Assembly: GCF_000499205.1 (NCBI RefSeq)
Contig: NZ_AWUK01000001.1
Coordinates: 124,001-188,000, forward strand
Length of the DNA stretch: 64,000 nucleotides
From: Paenibacillus sp. MAEPY2
GTDB lineage: Bacteria; Bacillota; Bacilli; Paenibacillales; Paenibacillaceae
Reading direction: 5' to 3'
The stretch's first letter is position 1; each line of letters begins with the position of its first letter. The notes under the pieces were generated by a model. That model saw only the letters and a list, made by a program, of their open reading frames with translations. It did not search any database and had not been told where the DNA came from. Below, piece by piece: positions 8,634 to 17,303 of the stretch. The position numbers were made by a program, and so were the translations under genes.

Positions 8634-9215
8634 ATGAAAATCGCTTTTGTTTTGTTTGATGGTTTGACTTTTCTTGATTTTGCAGGATTTTATGATGTCA
8701 TCAATCGGTTGAATTTCTTTGAACAAACCAAAGGGACCACATGGGAAACATGTGCGATGACAGATCAGGTTACGGACGAATCAGGTTTAACGTTGAAGGT
8801 GGACCGGGTGAAGCCTGATTTGGCGGAATATGATCTCGTATTTGTGCCTGGTGGCATGGGAACGCGCAAGCTTCGATTTGATGAGGCTTTTGTGGGCTGG
8901 CTGAGGCAGGCCGAGAATGTTCCGTTGAAAGTATCCGTGTGCACAGGTTCTTTGCTGATGGGAGCGGCGGGGTTTTTAACAGGTAAAAAAGCAACGACGC
9001 ATCCCAATGTCTATGATCTGCTTCAGCCTTATGTTTCCGAGGTGATTCAAACCCGCATTGTAAAAGACGGCAATGTGATTACAGCCGGAGGAGTAGCGAC
9101 GTCCATTGATCTTGGAATCTATGTCGTAGGTCTGCTTGCAGGAGAGGAAGCCGCAGCGAATGTAAAGCTCCAGATCGATTACCCTTATGACATGCAGGGA
9201 GTGGTTGAGGAATGA
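8634..9215 (+). CDS. DJ-1/PfpI family protein (isonitrile hydratase-like)
   Basis: 193 aa with the DJ-1/PfpI fold. The nucleophile elbow is VCTGSLLMGAAG with the conserved Cys, preceded by FVPGGMG and followed by GKKATTHP, a pattern close to isocyanide hydratases of the InhA type. The start at ATG 8634 has a GGAGG site 8 nt upstream. The next gene overlaps its stop. Substrate not determinable from sequence. Confidence 0.85.
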   Translation: MKIAFVLFDGLTFLDFAGFYDVINRLNFFEQTKGTTWETCAMTDQVTDESGLTLKVDRVKPDLAEYDLVFVPGGMGTRKLRFDEAFVGWLRQAENVPLKVSVCTGSLLMGAAGFLTGKKATTHPNVYDLLQPYVSEVIQTRIVKDGNVITAGGVATSIDLGIYVVGLLAGEEAAANVKLQIDYPYDMQGVVEE

Positions 9216-9748
9216 AGGAAGGTCAAAAGGAGGACATGTTCATCCTTCGCAATATACGCAGAGATGAGGCAGAGCACTATTGGCCTTTGCGGCTGGAGGC
9301 GCTGAAAAATCATCCGGAAGCCTTCGGCGCTTCGTTTGAAATGTCAATTCAGCTTCCCATGAGTGAAGTACAGGAACGTATACATAATGAAGCTGATGAT
9401 TATATTCTGGGGGCATATACCGAAGAAGGCATCCTCGCAGCAACGATGGGATTCAAACGGGAACATGGACTTAAGCTACAGCACAAAGGTTATATCTGGG
9501 GAGTCTATGTCTCACCGCCATATCGGGGAAGGGAACTGGAAGGCATTGAGCAAATCAATCTCAGTGTGGTTACCACAAACGAGTCAGCCCGACGATTATA
9601 TGAGCGGTCTGGATTTGAAACCTATGGCATTGAGCGTAATGCGCTGGTCGTTCAAGGGAAGGGTTACGATGAGGCGCATATGACATACTTTTATGCTGAA
9701 CATTTGAATTTAGGTGATGAGCATGTTAAAACAGGTGGTGACATATGA
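9212..9748 (+). CDS. GNAT acetyltransferase with apparent internal deletion
   Basis: 178 aa. N-terminal half reads as a normal GNAT (MFILRNIRRDEAE, then GYIWGVYVSPPYRGR) and the C-terminal half as strands and helix after motif A (GIEQINLSV, NESARRLYERSGF). Between Arg107 and Glu108 the usual RGxGxG/A pyrophosphate loop and most of the following helix are missing; about 15-20 residues seem lost in frame. Without that loop acetyl-CoA binding is doubtful. ATG 9212 overlaps the previous stop (ATGA); an in-frame ATG at 9236 is too close to its RBS. Might be a non-functional remnant. Confidence 0.7.
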   Translation: MKEGQKEDMFILRNIRRDEAEHYWPLRLEALKNHPEAFGASFEMSIQLPMSEVQERIHNEADDYILGAYTEEGILAATMGFKREHGLKLQHKGYIWGVYVSPPYRGRELEGIEQINLSVVTTNESARRLYERSGFETYGIERNALVVQGKGYDEAHMTYFYAEHLNLGDEHVKTGGDI

Positions 9749-10629
9749 CGGAAGCAGTTCAGCTTGAACTTGACGGCATTTCTTTTGAATTAAAAGAACC
9801 TCATTCATTCGAGTGGCTTGCGCGCCTGGGTACCGTATTTCGTGTGTTTGATCAGCAGGATTCCGGCAATTTGTCCTTTGGTGTTCTGGGTCAGGACGGA
9901 GAGCGGAAATTCGTGAAATATGCTGGAGCACGCACGATCCATGCGGGTGAGACAGGGACGCCTGCCGAAGCGATTAATTATCTGAAATCATCCGTTTCAA
10001 TATACGAAGATTTGGCACATGACACATTGATTCAATTAAAGGATTATTTTGCAACGGAACATGGCTACGCCTGTGTATTCAATTGGGTGGAAGGGGAGTG
10101 TTTGCATTCCCATTGGGACTTTCCACCCCCAGCCAAATATGAGGACCCGCGTTCCCCCTATTATCGATTCAAACAGCTTACTGTAAAGACGCGCATTCAG
10201 GCGATGGAGCAGATTTTGGATTTCCATATCGAAGTGCAGCGGAGAGGGTATGTGGCTGTTGATTTTTACGATGGCAGTCTGATCTATGATTTTGACAAGC
10301 AAGCGATGAAAATATGCGATATTGATTTGTATCGCAAGGGTTCTTTTGTGAATACGATGGGACGGATGTGGGGTTCATCCCGCTTTATGTCTCCTGAGGA
10401 ATTTGAGTTGGGTGCGCCAATGGATGGAGTCACGAATGTTTTCAATATGGGAGCAATGGCTTTCTCATTGCTTGGGGGCGAGTTGGATCGTTCGTATGCC
10501 AGTTGGGATGGTGGAGAAGCGCTGTACCAGGTGGTTATGCGTGCGGTAGACCCTGAGCGGGCAAGTCGTTATGCGTCGGTTGCTGAATTAGGTGCTGCAT
10601 GGAAAAAAGCCGTGCTGCATGAAAAATAA
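9745..10629 (+). CDS. Protein kinase-like protein
   Basis: 294 aa resembling bacterial eukaryotic-type Ser/Thr kinases without a membrane segment. Possible motifs: Lys in KFVKYAGA, the catalytic-loop-like GYVAVDFYDGSL, the metal-binding-like KICDIDLY, and GSSRFMSPEE as the activation/P+1 segment. The Asn that normally follows the catalytic Asp is Ser here and HRD is VD, so activity is uncertain. ATG overlaps the GNAT stop (ATGA), indicating a coupled pair. Role unknown. Confidence 0.7.
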   Translation: MTEAVQLELDGISFELKEPHSFEWLARLGTVFRVFDQQDSGNLSFGVLGQDGERKFVKYAGARTIHAGETGTPAEAINYLKSSVSIYEDLAHDTLIQLKDYFATEHGYACVFNWVEGECLHSHWDFPPPAKYEDPRSPYYRFKQLTVKTRIQAMEQILDFHIEVQRRGYVAVDFYDGSLIYDFDKQAMKICDIDLYRKGSFVNTMGRMWGSSRFMSPEEFELGAPMDGVTNVFNMGAMAFSLLGGELDRSYASWDGGEALYQVVMRAVDPERASRYASVAELGAAWKKAVLHEK

Positions 10630-10755
10630 GATACACGGAATGGTTGTCTCACTCGTAAAATCCTCTCGTATAATACCCATACGCAATTGTGCACATTGGA
10701 TTCGTAACTGCACGTAATATACCGTATAATGGAAATTAATGAGGGGGTATTGGCA

Positions 10756-10863
10756 ATGTGCAAATATACGATGTCAGGAATAATACCTGAATTTCAGCAG
10801 CATGAAGCTGGAAAAAGAAGTGTAGGTGAACCAATATTGCAGAAACTAGTTCGGCAATTATGA
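10756..10863 (+). CDS. Possible short upstream ORF, 35 aa
   Basis: ATG 10756 has a strong GAGGGGG site upstream and runs 35 codons; its stop TGA overlaps the ATG of the next gene as ATGA. This is the layout of translational coupling. No homology recognised. It might be a leader peptide, or the remnant of an older N-terminus of the acetyltransferase. Confidence 0.35.
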   Translation: MCKYTMSGIIPEFQQHEAGKRSVGEPILQKLVRQL

Positions 10864-11555
10864 ATCCTATATCGAACCTTTCACCCATGGATATGATGAA
10901 AATCCAGGCAGATACACTGTATACGATGGACGATCAGAAACGTCTGGTAAGTATTAATGAACCGGATGGCGTGCTGGCTCCAGCCTTATTTATCGGGATA
11001 ACTTCTATCGGGCAATGCTCCTATTTTCATGAGCAGTTGCCGTTCACTCTGATTGAGGAGCTAGGCTGTGACACTGAGCTTCCGCTCGATATTTCGAAGC
11101 TGATTCGGAGAGTAGAGACGTTTAAGCCCGTGAAGAGTGTATGGATGGGCCCGGCTTATGTCTTTCCCGAGAAGTGTGGCGAATGGCATCCAAATGTTCA
11201 GATTATAGATAGTCATTGTTCTTTTCTGCTGGCAGAGCATTTTCCTGAATTAATAGAATGTCTACATGAAAAAACACCCGTTGCCGCTTATGTCATGGAG
11301 GATTCAGCAGTCGCTGTATGTTGTTCAGCCCGTGTATCCAAACGGGGTGCCGAGGCAAGTCTCTATACCGCGCCTGGTTTCAGAGGGCATGGTTATGCAG
11401 TGGAGGCGGTGAAGTGCTGGCAGCATCATGTTAAAAAGGATGGGCGCATTCCGATCTATAGTACATCTTGGGACAATGTAGCTTCGCAGACTGTTGCCCG
11501 TAAGCTGGGACTAATCCAGTTTGGTGTGGATTTCAGCATCACGACTTCGTCATAA
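10860..11555 (+). CDS. GNAT family N-acetyltransferase
   Basis: 231 aa. The N-terminal half (ADTLYTMDDQKRLVSINEPDG) is typical of a GNAT subgroup with a long N-terminal domain; motif A is in the C-terminal part, YTAPGFRGHGYAVEAV, followed by STSWDNVASQTVARKLGL. The start at 10860 overlaps the 35-aa ORF; internal ATGs at 10889-10898 could also be used. Substrate unknown. Confidence 0.8.
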   Translation: MNPISNLSPMDMMKIQADTLYTMDDQKRLVSINEPDGVLAPALFIGITSIGQCSYFHEQLPFTLIEELGCDTELPLDISKLIRRVETFKPVKSVWMGPAYVFPEKCGEWHPNVQIIDSHCSFLLAEHFPELIECLHEKTPVAAYVMEDSAVAVCCSARVSKRGAEASLYTAPGFRGHGYAVEAVKCWQHHVKKDGRIPIYSTSWDNVASQTVARKLGLIQFGVDFSITTSS

Positions 11556-11634
11556 AATATGAATTCATGTATGTTAAATGAAGGGCATCAATCCGTTACG
11601 TTGAAACCCGGAATTATGAGGGGGTGCTGCAGCA

Positions 11635-12120
11635 ATGATTAGGGCCTTTGTACAAAAGGACCTGGAATATGTCATCGAAGCGCATATCCGTATCTATCGG
11701 GATGAGTATAATTATGATCATAGCTTTGCCGAGTATATTAAGAATGCCGTAAATGAGTTTAAACGCTCCGGCAATTACGCGAGAGAAATGGTATGGATTA
11801 TTGAGCTGAATCAGACAGCTTCTGGCTGCATTGGTCTGACTCAATTGGATGAACAGACAGCTCAATTGCGTTGGTTCCTCATTGAACCAAAAGCCCGTAA
11901 TTGCGGCTGGGGACGCCAGCTTATCGAGCAGGCTGTCCATTTTGCAAGAGAAAAAGGTTATGCATCCATCATCTTATGGACCAACGAGTCTCTGTCGGGG
12001 GCACGTAGATTGTATCGATCATTTGGGTTTGAAGTGGTTGAAATCCGGAAACAGGTCCTGTCAGGACAGGAGTTAACGGAAGAAAAATGGAAGTTGATTC
12101 TGGAACAAGGGCAGGAGTGA
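11635..12120 (+). CDS. GNAT family N-acetyltransferase
   Basis: 161 aa single-domain GNAT. Motif A FLIEPKARNCGWGRQLIEQAV contains the acetyl-CoA loop, and motif B SLSGARRLYRSFGFEVV follows. ATG 11635 is preceded by GAGGGGGTG. It resembles the acetyltransferase half of MarR-GNAT fusion proteins. The next gene starts 4 bp after its stop. Confidence 0.85.
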   Translation: MIRAFVQKDLEYVIEAHIRIYRDEYNYDHSFAEYIKNAVNEFKRSGNYAREMVWIIELNQTASGCIGLTQLDEQTAQLRWFLIEPKARNCGWGRQLIEQAVHFAREKGYASIILWTNESLSGARRLYRSFGFEVVEIRKQVLSGQELTEEKWKLILEQGQE

Positions 12121-12124
12121 TTCC

Positions 12125-12514
12125 ATGATTAGCAAACGTATTGCGAGCGGCACGGTATTGCTATGTATTGCATGGATGTTGGTAGCATGCTCGAATCAGA
12201 CGCAAAGTCAGGACGTAAGCTTGAAGATTGATAGCAACCTTCAGCAAATCCTGAATGGTCCTGAGATGATTCTGACCAGTAGTAATCCAGGTGATTATAT
12301 AGGCGCTAACACAGAGGCATATGTTCAAATTCTGAATACGGGTGAAGAGGGGCTGAACGTCCTGATTCAGCAGTTGGACTCAAGTTCGCACGACGGCCTT
12401 AAGGAATGGATCATGGCTCAGGCCAGTACTGAGCTGCTCGGAGAACGTAATCCCGTTGAGCACTGGAAAAGTGGAAAAGACTGGCTCAGCCAGTATAAAA
12501 TGAAGGTAGAATAA
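12125..12514 (+). CDS. Small predicted lipoprotein, 129 aa
   Basis: The first 22 residues form a lipoprotein signal: Lys/Arg start, hydrophobic stretch, and lipobox LVAC with the Cys as the lipidated residue. The mature part is about 107 aa, acidic, with no recognised domain. It follows the GNAT gene by 4 bp and is probably co-transcribed. Confidence 0.8.
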   Translation: MISKRIASGTVLLCIAWMLVACSNQTQSQDVSLKIDSNLQQILNGPEMILTSSNPGDYIGANTEAYVQILNTGEEGLNVLIQQLDSSSHDGLKEWIMAQASTELLGERNPVEHWKSGKDWLSQYKMKVE

Positions 12515-12816
12515 TGATAATGATTCATCATCGTTAGTGTATGATTTACAGCGAAAGTAGTGGAGGGAACGGAATCGATTCTGAAGAAGCGGTAGCGTTC
12601 GCCTTTGTCTCCGAATTTGCACATTTATAAAATATATCAAAAAAATTTGGAGACAACAGCGATCGAAAGAACGATCCGTAACCGAAACGATCACCGCAGG
12701 TCGTCAAGCGTTAACGACTGTGATGACCCGGAATAACATAACTCACCTCCCAGTCATCATGAGCAGGAATGAGAGGTTCCAGGAACCTGAAATAATACGT
12801 TATAGAGGTGAAACCC
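12515..12816 (+). other. Structured noncoding region before murI
   Basis: No ORF with a credible start. Several nested inverted repeats can be read: an outer bulged helix 12569-12581 with 12669-12679; inside it TGTCTCC 12606-12612 plus AATTT with AAATT plus GGAGACA 12649-12655; GATCG/CGATC at 12661-12675; a hairpin ATCAC-GTCG / CGAC-GTGAT at 12690-12724; and TGATGAC 12721-12727 with GTCATCA 12753-12759, which competes with the last one. AGGTTCC-A-GGAACCT at 12774-12788 is a perfect odd palindrome just before the gene. Could be an RNA leader or an extragenic repeat. Confidence 0.5.
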
Positions 12817-13599
12817 TTGAAGAAGAAAATTGCATTTTTTGACTCGGGAATCGGTGGTTTAACCGTCTTGCATAAGGCTTTGCATCAATTCCCTGAAGAA
12901 TCGTTTCTGTATTATGCCGATACATTGCATGTTCCATATGGGACCAAGTCAGCGGATGAGGTTAGAGGACATATTTTCAATTGTGTGGAGGCTATTGTTC
13001 AGGAAAATGTGCAAGCGATCGTGATTGCCTGCAATACAGCGACCAGTCTGACCGTGAAGGATTTGCGTGCCAGGTATGATATCCCCGTTATCGGGATGGA
13101 GCCTGCTGTGAAACCGGCTGTGGAGATGAATCGAAAAAGCGGCAAAAGGGTGCTTGTATTTGCTACAGCCCTGACCTTGAGTCAAACCAAATATCATGAG
13201 CTGGTATCCCGTGTGGATGATCACCACAGTGTCGATTCCATTCCATTGCCTGAACTGGTGGAATGGTGTGAACAGCTGGATTTTGATCCACAGAAGATTG
13301 CGTCGTATTTCCGTCTCAAGCTGGCAGATCTTGATCTGGACTTATACGGTACAGTGGTACTTGGCTGCACGCATTATCCGTTCTACACATCCATTCTTCG
13401 TACGGTTCTGCCAGATCATATTCAGATTATTGATGGCAGTACGGGAACGGTTAACCGCTTGAAACAGCTTCTTGGGTTGGCAGATCAACAGGGCATGTGG
13501 GCCGAGGATAACGTTACTTTTCTTAGTTCGTCTGGCCGTTTGGAAGACCGGGAGAACATGCATATTGCACTCCAATATCTGGAGAAGCATCGAATGTAA
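12817..13599 (+). CDS. murI: Glutamate racemase
   Basis: Interconverts L- and D-glutamate, supplying D-Glu for peptidoglycan. 260 aa. Family motifs are complete: FFDSGIGGLTVL at the N-terminus with the catalytic Asp-Ser, IACNTATS with the first catalytic Cys, and LGCTHYPF with the second Cys. TTG 12817 is chosen because AGAGGTG lies 6 nt upstream; GTG 12808 in frame would start inside that Shine-Dalgarno. The next gene follows closely on the same strand. Confidence 0.93.
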   Translation: MKKKIAFFDSGIGGLTVLHKALHQFPEESFLYYADTLHVPYGTKSADEVRGHIFNCVEAIVQENVQAIVIACNTATSLTVKDLRARYDIPVIGMEPAVKPAVEMNRKSGKRVLVFATALTLSQTKYHELVSRVDDHHSVDSIPLPELVEWCEQLDFDPQKIASYFRLKLADLDLDLYGTVVLGCTHYPFYTSILRTVLPDHIQIIDGSTGTVNRLKQLLGLADQQGMWAEDNVTFLSSSGRLEDRENMHIALQYLEKHRM

Positions 13600-13625
13600 G
13601 TTGAATCAACAGGAGGTGAGGGTCG

Positions 13626-14177
13626 ATGCAGTCTATTTATCTCATCCGTCATGCCCAAGCAACCGGGCAAGAACCGGATGCAGAGCTTACAGATGAAGGA
13701 CTTCGTCAGGCAGAAGAACTTGCTGAGATGTTGGCGGACCACCCTATACAATACATTGTGTCTAGTCCGTGGAAAAGGGCGCTTCAGACCGCAGCGCCAC
13801 TGGGCAAAACCGTCCTGCAACATATACATACGGATGAACGTCTTCAAGAGAGGGTGCTTAGTACCCTTCATCTGGATAACTGGATGGATGTGCTTGAACG
13901 TACATACAAGGACGAGGACTGGATGGAAGAAGGGGGCGAATCTTCCCGTTTCGCAACAGCTCGTGGTCTTGAAGTTTTGGACGAGTTGTGGCGTCGACCT
14001 GAGCATGGCGGGGCTGTGATTACACACGGCAATATGCTATCTCTGCTCATTCGAAGCCATGATGCATCCTTTGGATTCGAAGAGTGGAAAAGTCTAACTA
14101 ATCCTGATGTATATGTTCTAGAGAAACAGCAGGGTGATGAAGTCACACACAGCATTCGCCGTATATGGCGAAGATAA
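13626..14177 (+). CDS. Histidine phosphatase family protein
   Basis: Phosphoglycerate-mutase-like phosphatase of 183 aa. The phosphorylated His is in YLIRHAQATG, followed by ELTDEGLRQAEELAEML and SPWKRALQTA, and the second His in VITHGNML. GGAGGTGAG precedes ATG 13626. Broad-specificity phosphatase; substrate unknown. Confidence 0.88.
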   Translation: MQSIYLIRHAQATGQEPDAELTDEGLRQAEELAEMLADHPIQYIVSSPWKRALQTAAPLGKTVLQHIHTDERLQERVLSTLHLDNWMDVLERTYKDEDWMEEGGESSRFATARGLEVLDELWRRPEHGGAVITHGNMLSLLIRSHDASFGFEEWKSLTNPDVYVLEKQQGDEVTHSIRRIWRR

Positions 14178-14181
14178 ACAT

Positions 14182-14228
14182 AAAGAGAGTGCTCCAGCGA
14201 TGTGTAAGATCGGCTAGAACACTCTTTT
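14182..14228. terminator. Probable bidirectional terminator
   Basis: Imperfect inverted repeat between convergent genes: AAAGAG...GTGCTC at 14182-14194 against GAACACTCTTTT at 14217-14228, with T-runs usable on either strand. Confidence 0.5.
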
Positions 14229-14246
14229 CCGTTTACGATGTTGGTT

Positions 14247-14609
14247 CTACAAAGCGGCAATTAATAACATGATCCAACCGGCCAAGAATGCTACTCCGCC
14301 CAGCGGTGTGATCGCACCCAGTTTTCGAACTCCAGTTACACTTAGGGCATACAGGCTGCCCGAGAACAAGAGAATGCCGGCGAATAGCAGCCATCCGGCC
14401 AGTATAACAAGGGAAGATTGCTCCAGCTGATCAGCGAGCAGTCCAAGCAGGATGATTCCGAGTCCGTGAGCAAGATGATACTGGACACCGGTCTCGTATA
14501 TTTTGATCATATCAGCAGACAATCTGCGTTTGAGCGCGTGCGCACCGAATGCTCCGAGGGCAACAGCAAGAAACATCATGATACTTCCGAGTATAACCAG
14601 GGTCTGCAT
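14247..14609 (-). CDS. DUF423 family membrane protein (YwdK-like)
   Basis: 120 aa, almost entirely four transmembrane segments, beginning MQTLVILGSIMMFLAVALGA followed by GAHALK, a hallmark of DUF423 proteins. The start has AAGGAGA upstream on the minus strand. Inner-membrane protein of unknown function. Confidence 0.85.
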   Translation of the reverse strand: MQTLVILGSIMMFLAVALGAFGAHALKRRLSADMIKIYETGVQYHLAHGLGIILLGLLADQLEQSSLVILAGWLLFAGILLFSGSLYALSVTGVRKLGAITPLGGVAFLAGWIMLLIAAL

Positions 14610-14677
14610 GTGTCTTGTCTCCTTTTAAATGGGTATTAAGCAGTACAACAGAATTTGCAGCCAAATTGTTTTTACGT

Positions 14678-15607
14678 TTACAGTTTGCGCAATTGGATGC
14701 GCTGAATGGAATGGTCGGCTTCCTTTTTCAAAATCAGTCTGGCTCGTCCTTTGGTTGGCAGGATGTTTTCGTGCAGATTTTTGGCATTGATATCTTTCCA
14801 GATCTGACTTGCCGTAAGAACAGCCTCATCTTCTTCCAGATTGGCGAAACGACTGTGGAAAAAGGAATTCTCATTCTGAAACGCTGTATTGCGCAGCAGC
14901 TTGAAACGCTCAATGTACCAGTGACGGATATGCTCTTCTTCCGCATCGATATAGATGGAAAAGTCAAAAAAATCACTGACCAGCAGTGGAGTTTCCTTTT
15001 TGACCTGGAGCACATTAATTCCTTCAATAATGAGGATATCCGGCTGACAGATGGCGTTCTCCTCACCTGCAATGACGTCATAGGCAAGATGGGAGTAGAC
15101 GGGAGCCATCACTTCAGGTTTGCCTGATTTGACATCACCCATAAATTGAATCAGTGACTTGATATCGTAGCTTTCCGGGAATCCCTTCCGGTTCATGATA
15201 CCTTTCTCTTGCAGCACGGCATTGGGATATAGGAAACCATCCGTTGTGACCAGATCCACCTTGGGATTTCCTTTGCCTCTAGCCAGCATAGCCTGAAGCA
15301 GACGGGCCGTTGTACTTTTGCCCACGGCAACACTGCCCCCAATACCGATAATGTAGGGAGCGTGATGTGCTTCTTTTTTCAAAAAAGATGCCGTTAAGCG
15401 GTTTAGCTCTCGTGAAGCTCCTGCATATAAGTCAATAAAGTGGGTAAGAGGTAGATAAATATCCTCAACTTCTTGAATGGATACCTCTTCATTTAATCCC
15501 TTTAGCTGTTCCAATTCCGCTTTCGTTAGTGGAAGAGTGGTCTGATATTTTTTCAAGTCAGCCCATTCCTTGCGGTTAAACTCGGTGTAAGGAGAGTATA
15601 AATTCAT
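14678..15607 (-). CDS. coaA: Type I pantothenate kinase
   Basis: First step of coenzyme A synthesis: phosphorylation of pantothenate. 309 aa from ATG 15607, near the normal 315-320. P-loop [26 protein letters not shown] and SHLAYDVI are family signatures. An upstream in-frame start at 15646 would add a 13-residue non-conserved extension and was not used. The gene stands alone, divergent from the DUF3891 gene. Confidence 0.93.
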   Translation of the reverse strand: MNLYSPYTEFNRKEWADLKKYQTTLPLTKAELEQLKGLNEEVSIQEVEDIYLPLTHFIDLYAGASRELNRLTASFLKKEAHHAPYIIGIGGSVAVGKSTTARLLQAMLARGKGNPKVDLVTTDGFLYPNAVLQEKGIMNRKGFPESYDIKSLIQFMGDVKSGKPEVMAPVYSHLAYDVIAGEENAICQPDILIIEGINVLQVKKETPLLVSDFFDFSIYIDAEEEHIRHWYIERFKLLRNTAFQNENSFFHSRFANLEEDEAVLTASQIWKDINAKNLHENILPTKGRARLILKKEADHSIQRIQLRKL

Positions 15608-15800
15608 GAGATCCCGCTTTCTGTATGTAGTGTTATGTTGGCACAATCTTTAGTGTACCAAATTTCAGGGAACTGACAACACCTTTACATTGATGCTTCC
15701 TTTGTATATTCCCTGAAAGTTGAATGAAAAGCAACTTATAGGAAATTGTAAACCAAATTATGTTAAAGTCAACGTATACCATGCGGGAGGGTGACAGCAA

Positions 15801-16586
15801 ATGATCGTATATGAGAGAGAGCATGATTTTGTTTTGACCGCACAGCATGAGCATGGACTAGTAGCCGGAGAAATGGCTTCCCATTGGAAAACGGAATTGT
15901 TAACGGATGAAGCGCATCGGGAAGATCTGATTCTTGCCGCAAGAGAGCATGATCGGGGATGGATTGAACTGGATGCGGCGCCATTCTGGAATGATTATAG
16001 TCAGATCCCATATTCTTTTCGTGATTTTCCGCTACGTCCGCGATTTGTATTTTACCGTAAAGGTATTGAAGAGGTTCGTGAGAAAAACCTGTATGCCGGG
16101 CTGCTGTGCAGCATGATGTACACAGAATTGTTTCAAAACAATCTGGGTGCTAACACCAATGACGATGAAGACATCAGGGAGTATCTGAATGATGAACGGG
16201 AGCACCAGTTACGTTGGGAACAGCAGCTTGGTGGTGGTGAGGCGTTGAAGCTCAGGCTGAAAAATGATGTGGAAATCATGCTTTTCTGTGATCAACTCAG
16301 TCTGTTTCTCTGTATGGAGGAGCCGGGCACACCTGCTGCACGTTATGATTTTTTCGCCGAAGGACTCGGCTGTACCTTCGATGCCTGTTCAAGGCAACCC
16401 ATTCATGCCGAGTGGCTCTCCAATGAGAAAGTTGGATTATCTTTTGTGCCGTTTGATGAGGAATTTACGGTCAGTATGCCTTACAAATCGGTGCCGAAAG
16501 CGAGTATCCGTAAATTCGGTCTGCTGCAGGCTTATCGCCGTGCCGAGTGGAAAGAACGTCGAGTGTTAATTACAGGCATGAGCTAA
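15801..16586 (+). CDS. DUF3891 family protein
   Basis: 261 aa; the sequence matches my memory of DUF3891: TAQHEHGLVAGEMA near the N-terminus and AAREHDRGW at about residue 50, giving a pattern of His and Asp residues that could bind metal as in HD-like helical proteins. GGGAGGGTG precedes ATG 15801. Soluble, function unknown. Confidence 0.75.
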   Translation: MIVYEREHDFVLTAQHEHGLVAGEMASHWKTELLTDEAHREDLILAAREHDRGWIELDAAPFWNDYSQIPYSFRDFPLRPRFVFYRKGIEEVREKNLYAGLLCSMMYTELFQNNLGANTNDDEDIREYLNDEREHQLRWEQQLGGGEALKLRLKNDVEIMLFCDQLSLFLCMEEPGTPAARYDFFAEGLGCTFDACSRQPIHAEWLSNEKVGLSFVPFDEEFTVSMPYKSVPKASIRKFGLLQAYRRAEWKERRVLITGMS

Positions 16587-16767
16587 ATATCGCCTATTCC
16601 ATATCCGATTTAAACAAAATAGTGCATATGTATAATGAGGCGGGCTCCCGAAATTTTCCGGTGTCCGTCTTTCGTATGTGTTTATCATTGAAGCAGGAAA
16701 ATCTATCTTCATCCCAGAAATAAATTTCAAGGGATTAGGTTTATATCAGGCAAGTGGGGGGATGAAC

Positions 16768-17277
16768 ATGGATACTAGAACTGAAATTCTAACGATGTGT
16801 ATGGTGTGGGACAAACAGAATGATCAGGTATTATTAATGAATCGACCGGACCGGAAAGGATTTCCGGGATATATTGCTCCAGGAGGGAAAGTTGATTTTC
16901 CGGAAAGCATTGTGGATGGTGCCGTGCGAGAAGTTAAAGAGGAAACAGGGCTTGTGGTGAAAGAAATTACATATAAGGGTCTTGATGAATTCTGTGATCC
17001 GGAGCAAGGATTGCGTTATATGGTATTCAACTATCTGGCTACTTCTTTTGAGGGGGGGCTACTGAGCGAACCGCCTGAAGGCGAACTGTTGTGGGTGTCT
17101 TTAGGGCAAGCGCTAGAGCTACCTATGCAGGATTGGTTTGCGGAACGTTTGCCACGTTTTTTTCAAGCAGGGACATTTGAGCGGAGTGTGATCTGGGAGA
17201 AATCAACGGGGCGTACACTGAAAGAGACATTTATGCTGTATAGCGATTCGGTTCTTGAACAGAGTAAAGTGGAATAA
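16768..17277 (+). CDS. NUDIX hydrolase
   Basis: 169 aa. The Nudix box GX5EX7REUXEEXGU is complete, reading GGKVDFPESIVDGAV then REVKEETGL. GGGGGG at 16755-16761 is well spaced for ATG 16768 and not for the longer in-frame candidates at 16678 and 16762. MutT-type diphosphatase, possibly nucleotide-pool sanitation, substrate unknown. It opens a two-gene unit with the NTF2-like gene 26 bp downstream. Confidence 0.85.
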   Translation: MDTRTEILTMCMVWDKQNDQVLLMNRPDRKGFPGYIAPGGKVDFPESIVDGAVREVKEETGLVVKEITYKGLDEFCDPEQGLRYMVFNYLATSFEGGLLSEPPEGELLWVSLGQALELPMQDWFAERLPRFFQAGTFERSVIWEKSTGRTLKETFMLYSDSVLEQSKVE

Positions 17278-17303
17278 TTCAAAACGCTCAGGAGGCGGAA
17301 AAA

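Noticed and set aside
10640..10740. Promoters with TATAAT at 10669 and 10725
   Set aside because: No acceptable -35 at 16-18 bp from either hexamer.
12516..12535. Fur-box-like TGATAATGATTCATCA
   Set aside because: Only about 10 of the 14 specified positions of the 7-1-7 consensus agree, and it lies right after the lipoprotein gene.
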